Assembly (NCBI RefSeq): GCF_011926545.1
Contig: NZ_JAATIT010000001.1
Coordinates: 1,072,469 to 1,136,468, forward strand
Reading direction: 5' to 3'
DNA: 64,000 nucleotides
Source of the DNA: Sphingopyxis italica
GTDB lineage: Bacteria > Pseudomonadota > Alphaproteobacteria > Sphingomonadales > Sphingomonadaceae
This document shows positions 51,363-61,560 of the stretch, piece after piece. A program made the translations under genes and the position numbers. Positions within the stretch are counted from its first letter, which is position 1; each line of letters opens with the position of its first letter. Below the pieces are notes generated by a model. That model had not been told where the DNA came from. It worked only from the letters and a program-made list of their open reading frames with translations, and ran no database searches.

Positions 51363-52898
51363 ATGACCCGCCTGCTCACCCTGCTGCTCGCCCTCTTCGC
51401 TCTCGCCCTTCCGGCCCGCGCCGCCGACGATATCAGCGCCGCGTCGCGCAGCGTCGTGCGCGTCGTCACCGTTGCGATGATGGACGGCGAGGTCGTCGGT
51501 TTCGGCCATGGCAGCGGTATCGCCATCTCGCCGACGCGCATCGTCACCAATGCGCATGTCGTCGAATCGGCGGCGCGATACCCCGGCAATGTCGCGCTCG
51601 GCGTCGTCCCGTCGGAGGGGCAGAAAAGCTACGCCGGCAAGCTGATCGCGATCGACACCGCGCGCGACCTCGCGCTGGTCGAGATCAGCGAGGGGCGGCT
51701 GCCCGTCGCCGCCATCTACACCGGTCCGCTCGAATCGGGCGCCGACGTCGTGGCGCTCGGCTATCCCGGCAATGTCGACCTCGCGACCGCGCGCAGCGCC
51801 AACGACTATATCACCCCGCGCACCCCGACGCGCAGCGAGGGCAATATGTCGAACCTGCAGACGGTCGACGGCGTCGCGATGTTGATCCACACCGCCAAGA
51901 TCTCGCGCGGCAATTCGGGCGGTCCCTTGGTCGACCAATGCGGCCGCATCGTCGGCATCAACACCGCGATCACCCGCGCCGACGACGGCGATTCGCCCTT
52001 CGCCTTCGCCATTTCCGGGCGCGAGCTGATGCGCTTCCTCGCCGATGCGGACCAGCAATATACGAGCGTCGGCACCCCCTGCCTGTCGATGGCCGAGGCC
52101 GACGCGCGCAGCCGCGCCGCGATCGACGCCGACGCGCGCGCGAGCGCGGAGGCCAATGCCGCGAAGAACGCCGCCGCGAAGCTCGACCGCGAACTCAAGG
52201 AGGCGCGCGCCGAGGAGGAGGCGCTCGCCGCGCGCGAGAATCGCATCGCGCTCGCGGGCGTCCTGTTCGTGATCGGTGCGCTCGCGGCGGGTGCCGGGCT
52301 GATGTTCTATGGCCAGAAGAATATGCGCAAGGCGAAGATCGCGGGCGGCGTCGGCGCGGCGCTGATTCTGGCCGCGGCGGTGCTGTTCGCGACGCGCCCC
52401 GACGCGCACGCCGAGATCGCCGAGGAAGCGGCGAAGACGCCCGCCACCGAAGCGCCCGAACTCGCGCAGGGCAGCCTGCTCTGCACGATCCGCCCCGACC
52501 GCAGCCGCATCACCGTGTCGGCGACGACCGACGTGCCGATCACCATCGGCAAGGACGGCTGCGTCAACGGCCGCACCCAATATACGCGCGGCGCCGACGA
52601 CCGCTGGCAGCGCATCCTCGTGCCCAATGAGGAAGCGACCGTCACCGTCGCGTCGATCGACGCTGCGGGGCGCGACTATCGCGTCGAACGCTATCTGCTC
52701 GACGCCGAAACGATGGCGAAGGCGCGCGAGACCCGCGCGACGATCACGCTCAAGAGCTGCACGACCGACCCCGACGCGCTCGCGGGCCTCGCCGCGCAGC
52801 AGGACGCGATCCGCAGCGCGCTTCCGCCGACGCCCCACGAACGGCTGGTCTATCGCTGTCATCCGGCAGGTGGAGCGGCGGCGGCTGGCGCGCGTTGA
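51363..52898 (+). CDS. Trypsin-like serine protease with two membrane segments
   Basis: 511 residues. A signal peptide (about 1-20) is followed by a Deg-type protease domain with the triad H65 (TNAHVVES), D102 (ARDLALVEI) and S185 (SRGNSGGPLV). Next comes a coiled-coil stretch rich in Ala/Arg/Glu (about 240-285), then two hydrophobic helices (about 292-318 and 326-345) and a C-terminal beta domain with four cysteines. No PDZ domain is seen. The protease part should be periplasmic. The order protease - coiled coil - two helices - beta domain is unusual; I do not know a characterised example. Confidence 0.82.
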   Translation: MTRLLTLLLALFALALPARAADDISAASRSVVRVVTVAMMDGEVVGFGHGSGIAISPTRIVTNAHVVESAARYPGNVALGVVPSEGQKSYAGKLIAIDTARDLALVEISEGRLPVAAIYTGPLESGADVVALGYPGNVDLATARSANDYITPRTPTRSEGNMSNLQTVDGVAMLIHTAKISRGNSGGPLVDQCGRIVGINTAITRADDGDSPFAFAISGRELMRFLADADQQYTSVGTPCLSMAEADARSRAAIDADARASAEANAAKNAAAKLDRELKEARAEEEALAARENRIALAGVLFVIGALAAGAGLMFYGQKNMRKAKIAGGVGAALILAAAVLFATRPDAHAEIAEEAAKTPATEAPELAQGSLLCTIRPDRSRITVSATTDVPITIGKDGCVNGRTQYTRGADDRWQRILVPNEEATVTVASIDAAGRDYRVERYLLDAETMAKARETRATITLKSCTTDPDALAGLAAQQDAIRSALPPTPHERLVYRCHPAGGAAAAGAR

Positions 52899-52923
52899 CA
52901 TGACCAGTTAAAAGACCTATTAA
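52895..52923 (+). promoter_or_regulatory. Consensus promoter of the toxin-antitoxin pair
   Basis: TTGACA (52895-52900), 17-nt spacer, TATTAA (52918-52923), almost perfect sigma-70. The -35 box overlaps the stop codon of the protease gene and the -10 abuts the first antitoxin ATG, so transcription should start near 52930, on the second ATG. Confidence 0.8.
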
Positions 52924-52932
52924 ATGGTCATG
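52899..52932. promoter_or_regulatory. Antitoxin autoregulatory operator
   Basis: Inverted arms CATGACCA (52899-52906) and TGGTCATG (52925-52932) bracket the promoter spacer and the -10 box. Binding there by the antitoxin or toxin-antitoxin complex would repress the operon, the usual arrangement for type II pairs. Confidence 0.6.
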
Positions 52933-53178
52933 GGAAAACCGCTTCTCGCCGACTTCGGCATCAGCATTTCGGAACTCAAGAAAAATCCCTCGGCCGCCAT
53001 CCGCGCCGCCGATGGCGCGCCCGTCGCGATTCTCAACCGTAACACGCCCGAGGCCTATCTGGTCCCTGCCGAGGCGTGGGAGAAAATCATGGACGCGCTT
53101 GACGACATGGTGCTGGCCGACATCGTGCGATCGCGCGCCGGCGAGAAAGGCATCAAGGTCAACATTGACGATCTATGA
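52930..53178 (+). CDS. Type II antitoxin (Phd/YefM-like start, RelB-like end)
   Basis: 82 residues from the second ATG (52930); the ATG at 52924 would lie inside the promoter, upstream of the predicted transcript. The N-terminal part (LLADFGISISELKKNPSAAI, then PVAILNRNTPEAYLVPAEAW) is of the Phd/YefM/StbD DNA-binding type. The end, MVLADIVRSRAGEKGIKVNI then DDL, resembles the toxin-binding tail of E. coli RelB. It overlaps the toxin gene by 14 nt. Confidence 0.87.
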   Translation: MGKPLLADFGISISELKKNPSAAIRAADGAPVAILNRNTPEAYLVPAEAWEKIMDALDDMVLADIVRSRAGEKGIKVNIDDL

Positions 53179-53452
53179 CCTCGAATTCCTTCCGAGCGCA
53201 CGGAAGGAATGGGACAAGCTTGGAACGGCGGCCCAAAGACAATTCGCGAAGAAATTGCGGGAACGCCTGCATAATCCGCGCGTCCCATCTGCGCGACTTC
53301 GGGACATGGCCGATTGTTACAAGATCAAGCTCCGCAAAAGCGGATATCGGCTGGTCTATCGCGTGCTCGACGAGCGGATTATCGTGCAGGTCATCGCGAT
53401 CGGCAAGCGTGAGCACGAAGAAGCATATCGTGCGGCGGCCAAGCGCCTTTAG
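53165..53452 (+). CDS. relE: RelE-type mRNA interferase toxin
   Basis: 95 residues from a TTG at 53165 that overlaps the antitoxin end. MTIYDLEFLPSARKEWDKLG, then the core DCYKIKLRKSGYRLVYRV and GKREHEEAYRAAAKRL, matches E. coli RelE closely, including the catalytic lysines/arginines of KIKLR and SGYRLVY and the C-terminal Tyr. It should cut mRNA in the ribosomal A site when free of antitoxin. TTG is the only start that keeps the conserved N-terminus. Confidence 0.92.
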   Translation: MTIYDLEFLPSARKEWDKLGTAAQRQFAKKLRERLHNPRVPSARLRDMADCYKIKLRKSGYRLVYRVLDERIIVQVIAIGKREHEEAYRAAAKRL

Positions 53453-54132
53453 CCTCCGCACGTCCTGAACAGCATCAGCGTGCGTTCGCGCGCCAGGTCG
53501 GCGCTCGGCTCGTGATAATCCTTGCGCCGGTCGCTGTTGAAACCATGCCCGGCCTCATAGACGAAGATTTGCGCGGTCGGATGATCCTTCGCGATCAGCG
53601 CCTCGACGCCTTCCATCGGGATGCCGTCGTCATAGCGACCGAAATGAGCGATCGCGGCGCACTGCGGCGCCTCGTCCTTGAACTGCGTCGGGACGAGGCT
53701 GCCATAATAAGCCGATGCGGCCGCGAGGTCGGGGCTGATCTGCGCCATTCGCCACGCGACCGAGCCGCCGTAGCAATAGCCGGTGATGAAGACCGGACCC
53801 TTTCCTTTCAGCGCATCGATGCACGTCTGCGCATCCTTCAGGCTCTGCTCGAACGGATGCAGTTCGCGCGCCAGCGCAACCGCGCGTTCGAACCCGGGGC
53901 CCGAATAGTCGCTCTCGAACCCCGGATGCTCGCGGTCGAACAGCGCTGGCGACAGCACCTCATAGCCGTCGGCGGCATAGTCGTCGCAAAGCTCGCGAAT
54001 ATGGTCGGTGACCCCGAAAATCTCCTGCACCAGCACCAGCCCGCCGCGCCGCTCGCCCTCCGCCCGCGCATGATAGACGGCGATCCCGGCGCCATCGTCC
54101 ATTGTCATCCGGATCATCTCGCCCACGCGCAT
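53449..54132 (-). CDS. Dienelactone hydrolase family protein
   Basis: 227 residues from the ATG at 54132 (an ATG five codons on is an alternative). Alpha/beta hydrolase with the DLH triad C120 (GYCYGGSVAW), D169 (RYDDGIPME) and H196 (EAGHGFN). The N-terminal GGLVLVQEIFGVTDHIRELC is typical. Nucleophile is cysteine, as in DLH proper. No aromatic-degradation genes are nearby, so the substrate is open. It converges on relE with a 4-nt overlap. Confidence 0.9.
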   Translation of the reverse strand: MRVGEMIRMTMDDGAGIAVYHARAEGERRGGLVLVQEIFGVTDHIRELCDDYAADGYEVLSPALFDREHPGFESDYSGPGFERAVALARELHPFEQSLKDAQTCIDALKGKGPVFITGYCYGGSVAWRMAQISPDLAAASAYYGSLVPTQFKDEAPQCAAIAHFGRYDDGIPMEGVEALIAKDHPTAQIFVYEAGHGFNSDRRKDYHEPSADLARERTLMLFRTCGG

Positions 54133-54140
54133 ATCCCTCT

Positions 54141-54231
54141 TCCGTTCGGACTGAGCTTGTCGAAGTCCCGTCCTTCTTTCCGACAACCTTTGAAGAAAGA
54201 ACGGCCCTTCGACAAGCTCAGGGCGAGCGGG
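54141..54231. repeat. Intergenic palindrome (GAGCTTGTCGAAG type)
   Basis: GACTGAGCTTGTCGAAGTCC at the left is mirrored by CCCTTCGACAAGCTCAGGGC at the right, with inner arms tccttctttc/gaaagaacgg. It lies in the divergent gap between the dienelactone hydrolase and atpH genes and is a common intergenic repeat type in sphingomonads. Confidence 0.75.
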
Positions 54232-54386
54232 TTTGGGAAGGGGGCCGGAAGACTCCCAACCCCCGCCTTGCATTGCAGCAAAATCGTTGCTACGCGCGCC
54301 CCGACTTTGCAGCGGGGGCATTTTCGGATGCCGGGCACATCCGCGCATCCATCCCCCTCGGGATCGTAGGAAAAGGACTTTCGCGC

Positions 54387-54953
54387 GTGGAGAATTCCGG
54401 CGGCATTCAGGGCAACATCACGGCGGGCCTCGCGGGCCGCTATGCGGTCGCGCTGTTCGATCTGGCCCGCGAATCGAACGCGATCGACGCGGTCGCCAAG
54501 AGCCTTGCGACGCTCAAGACCGGCCTCGCCGATTCGGCCGACCTGTCGGCGCTGATCGCCAGCCCGGTCGTCAGCCGCACCGACGCCGCGAACGCCATCG
54601 CCGCGGTCGCCAAGGCGCTGAAGCTCGATTCGCTGACCGCGAAGTTCCTCGGCGTGCTCGCCGAGAACCGCCGTCTCGCCGACCTGCCCAAGATGATCGA
54701 CGCATTCGATTCGATCGTCGCCGACCACCGCGGCGAAGTGACCGCGAAGGTCACCAGCGCGCACCCGCTCACCGCCGCGCAGCTCAAGGAGCTGACCGCC
54801 AACCTCAAATCCCGTGTCGGGCGCGACGTCACCGTCGCGACGACCGTCGATCCCGCCATTCTCGGCGGCCTCGTCGTCCAGCTGGGCAGCCAGCTGATCG
54901 ACGGCAGCATCCGTACCCGTCTCAATAGCTTCGCTTCTGCGATGAAAGGCTGA
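54387..54953 (+). CDS. atpH: ATP synthase F1 delta subunit
   Basis: 188 residues from a GTG at 54387 preceded by AAAGGA; the sequence is VENSGGIQGNITAGLAGRYA with Met first. The N-terminal helical bundle (YAVALFDLARESNAIDAVAK) and C-terminal HPLTAAQLKELTANLKSRVG and DPAILGGLVVQLGSQLIDGS are typical. Delta links the F1 hexamer to the peripheral stalk. First gene of the F1 operon atpHAGDC; F0 genes are elsewhere, as is usual for alphaproteobacteria. Confidence 0.95.
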   Translation: MENSGGIQGNITAGLAGRYAVALFDLARESNAIDAVAKSLATLKTGLADSADLSALIASPVVSRTDAANAIAAVAKALKLDSLTAKFLGVLAENRRLADLPKMIDAFDSIVADHRGEVTAKVTSAHPLTAAQLKELTANLKSRVGRDVTVATTVDPAILGGLVVQLGSQLIDGSIRTRLNSFASAMKG

Positions 54954-56486
<1,533 letters not shown>

Positions 56487-56500
56487 AGGTTTCCGTTCTT

Positions 56501-56514
56501 CCGGCTTCGGCCGG
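56501..56514 (+). promoter_or_regulatory. UUCG-loop hairpin in the atpA-atpG gap
   Basis: CCGGC-TTCG-GCCGG, a very stable tetraloop hairpin, followed by gatgacga, the tail found on REP-type repeats. It lies 24 nt before atpG and may protect or separate mRNA segments. Confidence 0.5.
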
Positions 56515-56537
56515 GATGACGAAATATAGGGGCCTTC

Positions 56538-57413
56538 ATGGCAAACCTGAAAGAACTCAAAGGGCGGATCAACTCGGTCAAATCGACCCAGAAGATCACC
56601 AAGGCCAAGAAAATGGTCGCGGCGGCCAAGCTGCGCAAGGCGCAGGCGGCCGCCGAAGCCGCGCGTCCCTATGCCGAGCGCCTCGAAGGCGTCGTCGCCA
56701 GCCTCGCGTCGAAGGTCGGCGGGTCGGACAGCGCGCCGAAGCTGCTCTCGGGCACGGGCAAGAGCGACACGCACCTGCTCGTCGTGCTCAACAGCGACCG
56801 CGGCCTCGCCGGCGCGTTCAACTCGAACATCGTCAAGGCGGCGCGCGACAAGGCGCTCGAACTGCAGGCAGAGGGCAAGAAGGTTCTCTTCTACCTGATC
56901 GGCCGCAAGGGCCGTCCGGTCATCGGACGCCTGTTCGCGGGCCAGATCACCGAGCTGTACGAAACGACCGGCATCCGCGACATCGGCTTCGACCAGGCGC
57001 ACGAGATTTCGGCCAAGGTCATGGAGCTTTACGAAGCCGGTGCGTTCGACGTCGCGCATCTCTTTTATTCGAAGTTCCGCTCGGCGCTCCTCCAGGAAGC
57101 GACCGGCCAGCAGCTGATCCCCGTTCCCGCCCCGGTCGACGTTCCGGCATCGAGCGGTGCCGCGGTCGAATATGAGCCCGACGAGGAAGCGATCCTCGCC
57201 GACCTCCTGCCGCGCAACATCACGATCCAGATCTTCAAGGGCATCCTTGAAAACGCCGCGTCCGAACAGGGCGCGTCGATGACCGCGATGGACAATGCGA
57301 CGCGCAACGCGGGCGACCTGATCAACAAGCTGACCATCATTTACAACCGCACGCGTCAGGCGGCGATCACGACCGAACTGATTGAAATCATCGCTGGCGC
57401 GGAAGCGCTGTAG
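56538..57413 (+). CDS. atpG: ATP synthase F1 gamma subunit
   Basis: 291 residues. The rotor helices are clear: [20 protein letters not shown] at the start and [20 protein letters not shown] plus [15 protein letters not shown] at the end. The central domain has [20 protein letters not shown]. Gamma transmits rotation between c-ring and catalytic sites. Downstream of the stop there is a near-copy of the last ~20 bases. Confidence 0.97.
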   Translation: MANLKELKGRINSVKSTQKITKAKKMVAAAKLRKAQAAAEAARPYAERLEGVVASLASKVGGSDSAPKLLSGTGKSDTHLLVVLNSDRGLAGAFNSNIVKAARDKALELQAEGKKVLFYLIGRKGRPVIGRLFAGQITELYETTGIRDIGFDQAHEISAKVMELYEAGAFDVAHLFYSKFRSALLQEATGQQLIPVPAPVDVPASSGAAVEYEPDEEAILADLLPRNITIQIFKGILENAASEQGASMTAMDNATRNAGDLINKLTIIYNRTRQAAITTELIEIIAGAEAL

Positions 57414-57447
57414 CACCACCAAGAACGCGGGCGCCGAAGCGCTCTAA

Positions 57448-59007
<1,560 letters not shown>

Positions 59008-59014
59008 TACTGTT

Positions 59015-59116
59015 CCCCTCCCGCTTGCGGGAGGGGCTAGGGGAGGGCCTGTCGGGGGACCGGCGCCTCTCTTTTGAAACAGTCCCTCCCCCGACCCCTC
59101 CCGCAAGCGGGAGGGG
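59015..59116. repeat. Paired CCCCTCCCGC hairpins in the atpD-atpC gap
   Basis: Two 22-nt palindromes, CCCCTCCCGC-TT-GCGGGAGGGG (59015-59036) and CCCCTCCCGC-AA-GCGGGAGGGG (59095-59116), face each other around a 58-nt centre with further inverted arms (GGGGGAC.. / ..cccccgac). The gap between atpD and atpC is normally short. The right arm supplies the G-rich Shine-Dalgarno sequence of atpC. Confidence 0.88.
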
Positions 59117-59127
59117 GGAGATTGAAG

Positions 59128-59385
59128 ATGGCTCTGAAGTTCGAACTCGTCACCCCCGCCCGCCTCGAGCGGACCGCCGACGTCCATATGGTCACCGTGC
59201 CGGGGACCGAGGGCGATTTCTCGGTGCTCGAAGGCCATGCGCCCTTCATGGCGACGCTGCGCAACGGCCCGCTGACCATCTATGCCACCGCGGGCGCCGC
59301 GCCCGAAGTGATCGAGGTCGAAGGCGGCTTTGCCGAGGTCAACGAAGCGGGCCTCACGGTGCTCGCCGAGCATATCGCCGGCTGA
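59128..59385 (+). CDS. atpC: ATP synthase F1 epsilon subunit, short form
   Basis: 85 residues from the ATG at 59128. Only the N-terminal beta-barrel domain is present ([60 protein letters not shown]). The C-terminal two-helix domain that lets epsilon inhibit hydrolysis in E. coli is missing. In alphaproteobacteria the zeta subunit can take over this role; it is not in the window. A longer frame from 59074 would begin inside the repeat and is rejected. Confidence 0.95.
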   Translation: MALKFELVTPARLERTADVHMVTVPGTEGDFSVLEGHAPFMATLRNGPLTIYATAGAAPEVIEVEGGFAEVNEAGLTVLAEHIAG

Positions 59386-59403
59386 ACGCACGCCACCGCA
59401 CAC

Positions 59404-59438
59404 AAAAAGCCCGCTTCCGAAGGGAGGCGGGCTTTTTT
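59404..59438 (+). terminator. Terminator of the atp operon
   Basis: AAAAAGCCCGC and GCGGGCTTTTTT form an uninterrupted stem with a 13-nt loop and a T6 tract, 18 nt after atpC. Confidence 0.95.
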
Positions 59439-59492
59439 GTTTGGGGATCATGTCGTGCCGGATGGCGGGTTTCGGCCGATTACGGACATATG

Positions 59493-59627
59493 ATCCTCCC
59501 TGTCGCGTAGCGATGGGGAGGTGGCAGCGCGAAGCGCTGACGGAGGGGCTATGCCGCACCGTCGCGGCCCCTCCACCACCGCCTGCGGCGGCGGTCCCCC
59601 TCCCCATGGCTTCGCCACAGGGAGGAT
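59493..59627. repeat. ~135-bp compound palindromic repeat, copy 3
   Basis: Starts ATCCTCCCTGTCGCGTAGCG and ends CTTCGCCACAGGGAGGAT. Inner hairpins include CAGCGCGAAGCGCTG and CACCGCCTGCGGCGGCGG, plus GGAGGGGCT / ggcCCCTCC. It matches copy 2 (42682-42816) along its whole length. Confidence 0.92.
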
Positions 59628-59789
59628 TAGCTATGTCCGCCCCCCACCCCGTCCTCTCCACGCGCCGCATCTCTCACCCGCCGCATTAGGACAATGTCAA
59701 AGTTTCCGCTTTATTCACCGTGTCGGATTGGGGGTTCCGCCCAACATATCGGCGGCATTCCCGCATCAGATACGAAGCAGGATAAAAAG
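59628..59789. other. cpaF upstream region
   Basis: Together with the terminator and repeat above, this completes a 404-nt gene-free stretch (59386-59789). Nothing definite is seen here. An in-frame ATG at 59694 would add 32 residues to CpaF, but these do not look like CpaF and lack a ribosome-binding site, so the region is probably leader/promoter. Confidence 0.5.
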
Positions 59790-61286
59790 ATGAGTGCATT
59801 CGGACGCCGACCCGGAACCGCTGGCCGCCCCGCCTTTGGCGTGGCGAAGCCGATGCAGACTGGCCCCGGCGTGCCCGGCGGCGCGCAATTCCCCGCGCTC
59901 GACCCCGCGCCCGCCGAAGCCCCGCCGCCGATTCCGTCGAACCTGACGCCCGAAGAAGAGGCGATGGAGCGGCTCAATCAGCGGTCGACCGCCGAGATGG
60001 CCGAGCCCGAAAAGGCGCAGGGTTTCGAAGCCAGCGTCCACAAGATCAAGGAACAGGTACTGCCGCGCCTGCTCGAACGCGTCGATCCCGAGGCCGCGGC
60101 GACGCTCAGCAAGGACGAGCTGACCGAGGAATTCCGGCCGATCATCCTCGAGGTGCTCGCCGAACTGCGCATCACGCTCAATCGCCGCGAACAGTTCGCG
60201 CTCGAAAAGGTCCTCGTCGACGAACTGCTCGGCTTCGGCCCGCTCGAGGAATTGCTCGCCGACCCCGACATCAGCGACATCATGGTCAACGGCCCGTACC
60301 AGACCTATATCGAACGCAAGGGCCAGCTGGTCATCGCGCCGATCCAGTTCCGCGACGAACAGCATCTGTTCCAGATCGCGCAGCGCATCTGCAACCTCGT
60401 CGGCCGCCGCGTCGACCAGACCACCCCGCTCGCCGACGCGCGCCTCAAGGACGGCAGCCGCGTCAACGTCATCGTGCCGCCGCTGTCGCTTCGCGGCACC
60501 GCGATCTCGATTCGTAAATTCTCGGCGAAGCCGATCACGCTCGACATGCTCTGCCAATGGGGCGCGATGAGCCAGAAGATGTGCACCGCGCTCAAGATCG
60601 CGGGCGCCAGCCGCTTCAATATCGTCATCTCGGGCGGCACCGGCTCGGGCAAGACGACGATGCTCAACGCACTGTCGAAGATGATCGACCCCGGCGAACG
60701 CGTGCTGACGATCGAGGACGCCGCCGAACTCCGCCTGCAGCAGCCGCACTGGCTCCCGCTCGAAACGCGCCCCGCGAACCTCGAGGGCAATGGCGCGATC
60801 CACATGGGCGACCTCGTCAAGAACGCGCTGCGTATGCGCCCCGACCGCATCATCATGGGCGAAGTCCGTGGCGCGGAGTGTTTCGACCTTCTCGCCGCGA
60901 TGAACACGGGTCACGACGGATCGATGTGTACGCTCCACAGCAACAGCCCGCGCGAATGCCTCGGCCGTATGGAAAACATGGTGCTGATGGGCGACATCAA
61001 GATCCCGAAGGAAGCGATCTCGAAGCAGATCGCCGACTCGGTCGACCTGATCGTCCAGATCAAGCGCCTGCGCGACGGGTCGCGCCGCGTCACCAACGTG
61101 ACCGAGGTGATCGGCATGGAAGGCGACGTCATCGTCACCCAGGAACTCTTCAAGTTCGAATATCTCGACGAGGACAAGGACGGCAAGATCGTCGGCGAAT
61201 ATCGCGCGATGGGCCTGCGTCCCTATACGCTCGAAAAGGCGCGCCAGTACGGCTTCGATCAGCCGTATCTGGAGGCGTGTCTGTAA
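59790..61286 (+). CDS. cpaF: CpaF-family type II/IV secretion ATPase
   Basis: 498 residues from the ATG at 59790 (AGGAT upstream). After a Pro/Gly-rich start comes the N-terminal helical domain (VLVDELLGFGPLEELLADPD; ISDIMVNGPYQTYIERKG) and the motor: Walker A GGTGSGKT (282-289), Asp box TIEDAAELRL, Walker B MGEVRGAECFD and His box GHDGSMCTLHSNSPRE. CpaF drives assembly of tight-adherence (Flp/Tad) pili. No other cpa/tad gene is in the next 2.7 kb on the right or on the left, so this copy is isolated. Confidence 0.93.
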   Translation: MSAFGRRPGTAGRPAFGVAKPMQTGPGVPGGAQFPALDPAPAEAPPPIPSNLTPEEEAMERLNQRSTAEMAEPEKAQGFEASVHKIKEQVLPRLLERVDPEAAATLSKDELTEEFRPIILEVLAELRITLNRREQFALEKVLVDELLGFGPLEELLADPDISDIMVNGPYQTYIERKGQLVIAPIQFRDEQHLFQIAQRICNLVGRRVDQTTPLADARLKDGSRVNVIVPPLSLRGTAISIRKFSAKPITLDMLCQWGAMSQKMCTALKIAGASRFNIVISGGTGSGKTTMLNALSKMIDPGERVLTIEDAAELRLQQPHWLPLETRPANLEGNGAIHMGDLVKNALRMRPDRIIMGEVRGAECFDLLAAMNTGHDGSMCTLHSNSPRECLGRMENMVLMGDIKIPKEAISKQIADSVDLIVQIKRLRDGSRRVTNVTEVIGMEGDVIVTQELFKFEYLDEDKDGKIVGEYRAMGLRPYTLEKARQYGFDQPYLEACL

Positions 61287-61289
61287 ACC

Positions 61290-61478
61290 CTAGCGACCGC
61301 CAAGCCAGAACGCCGCCGCGAACAGCGCCACCGCCGCCGACGCGAGCGCGATCCCGCGCCACGGCATAAATCCGACATTGTCGACGTCGCGGCGGTTGTT
61401 GCGGCGCCAGTTGGCGAGCTCGGCGACGCCGAACAGCGTCGCGGCCGCAATCGCCACCGACAGCATCGACACTTGCAT
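61290..61478 (-). CDS. Small two-helix membrane protein
   Basis: 62 residues from an ATG at 61478 with AAGGG eight bases upstream; the frame is open to 61544. Two hydrophobic helices (MLSVAIAAATLFGVAELANW and GIALASAAVALFAAAFWLGG) are separated by a basic loop, RRNNRRDVDNVGFMPWR. Unknown function. It converges on cpaF with a 3-nt gap and diverges from the methyltransferase gene. Confidence 0.6.
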   Translation of the reverse strand: MQVSMLSVAIAAATLFGVAELANWRRNNRRDVDNVGFMPWRGIALASAAVALFAAAFWLGGR

Positions 61479-61560
61479 TGCCGCGCATCCCTTCGCAAAC
61501 AGGGGCATTCCCCCCAGTCTCCGCAAGGAGACGAAATCCCCCAAGGAGAGAGGTGCCCAT

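Noticed and set aside
52899-53452. Mobile genomic island around the toxin-antitoxin pair
   Set aside because: No integrase, transposase, direct repeats or composition change were seen; the pair sits tightly between housekeeping-type genes.
59694-59789. Upstream ATG for cpaF adding 32 residues
   Set aside because: No ribosome-binding site and no CpaF-like sequence; the ATG at 59790 has AGGAT at a suitable distance.
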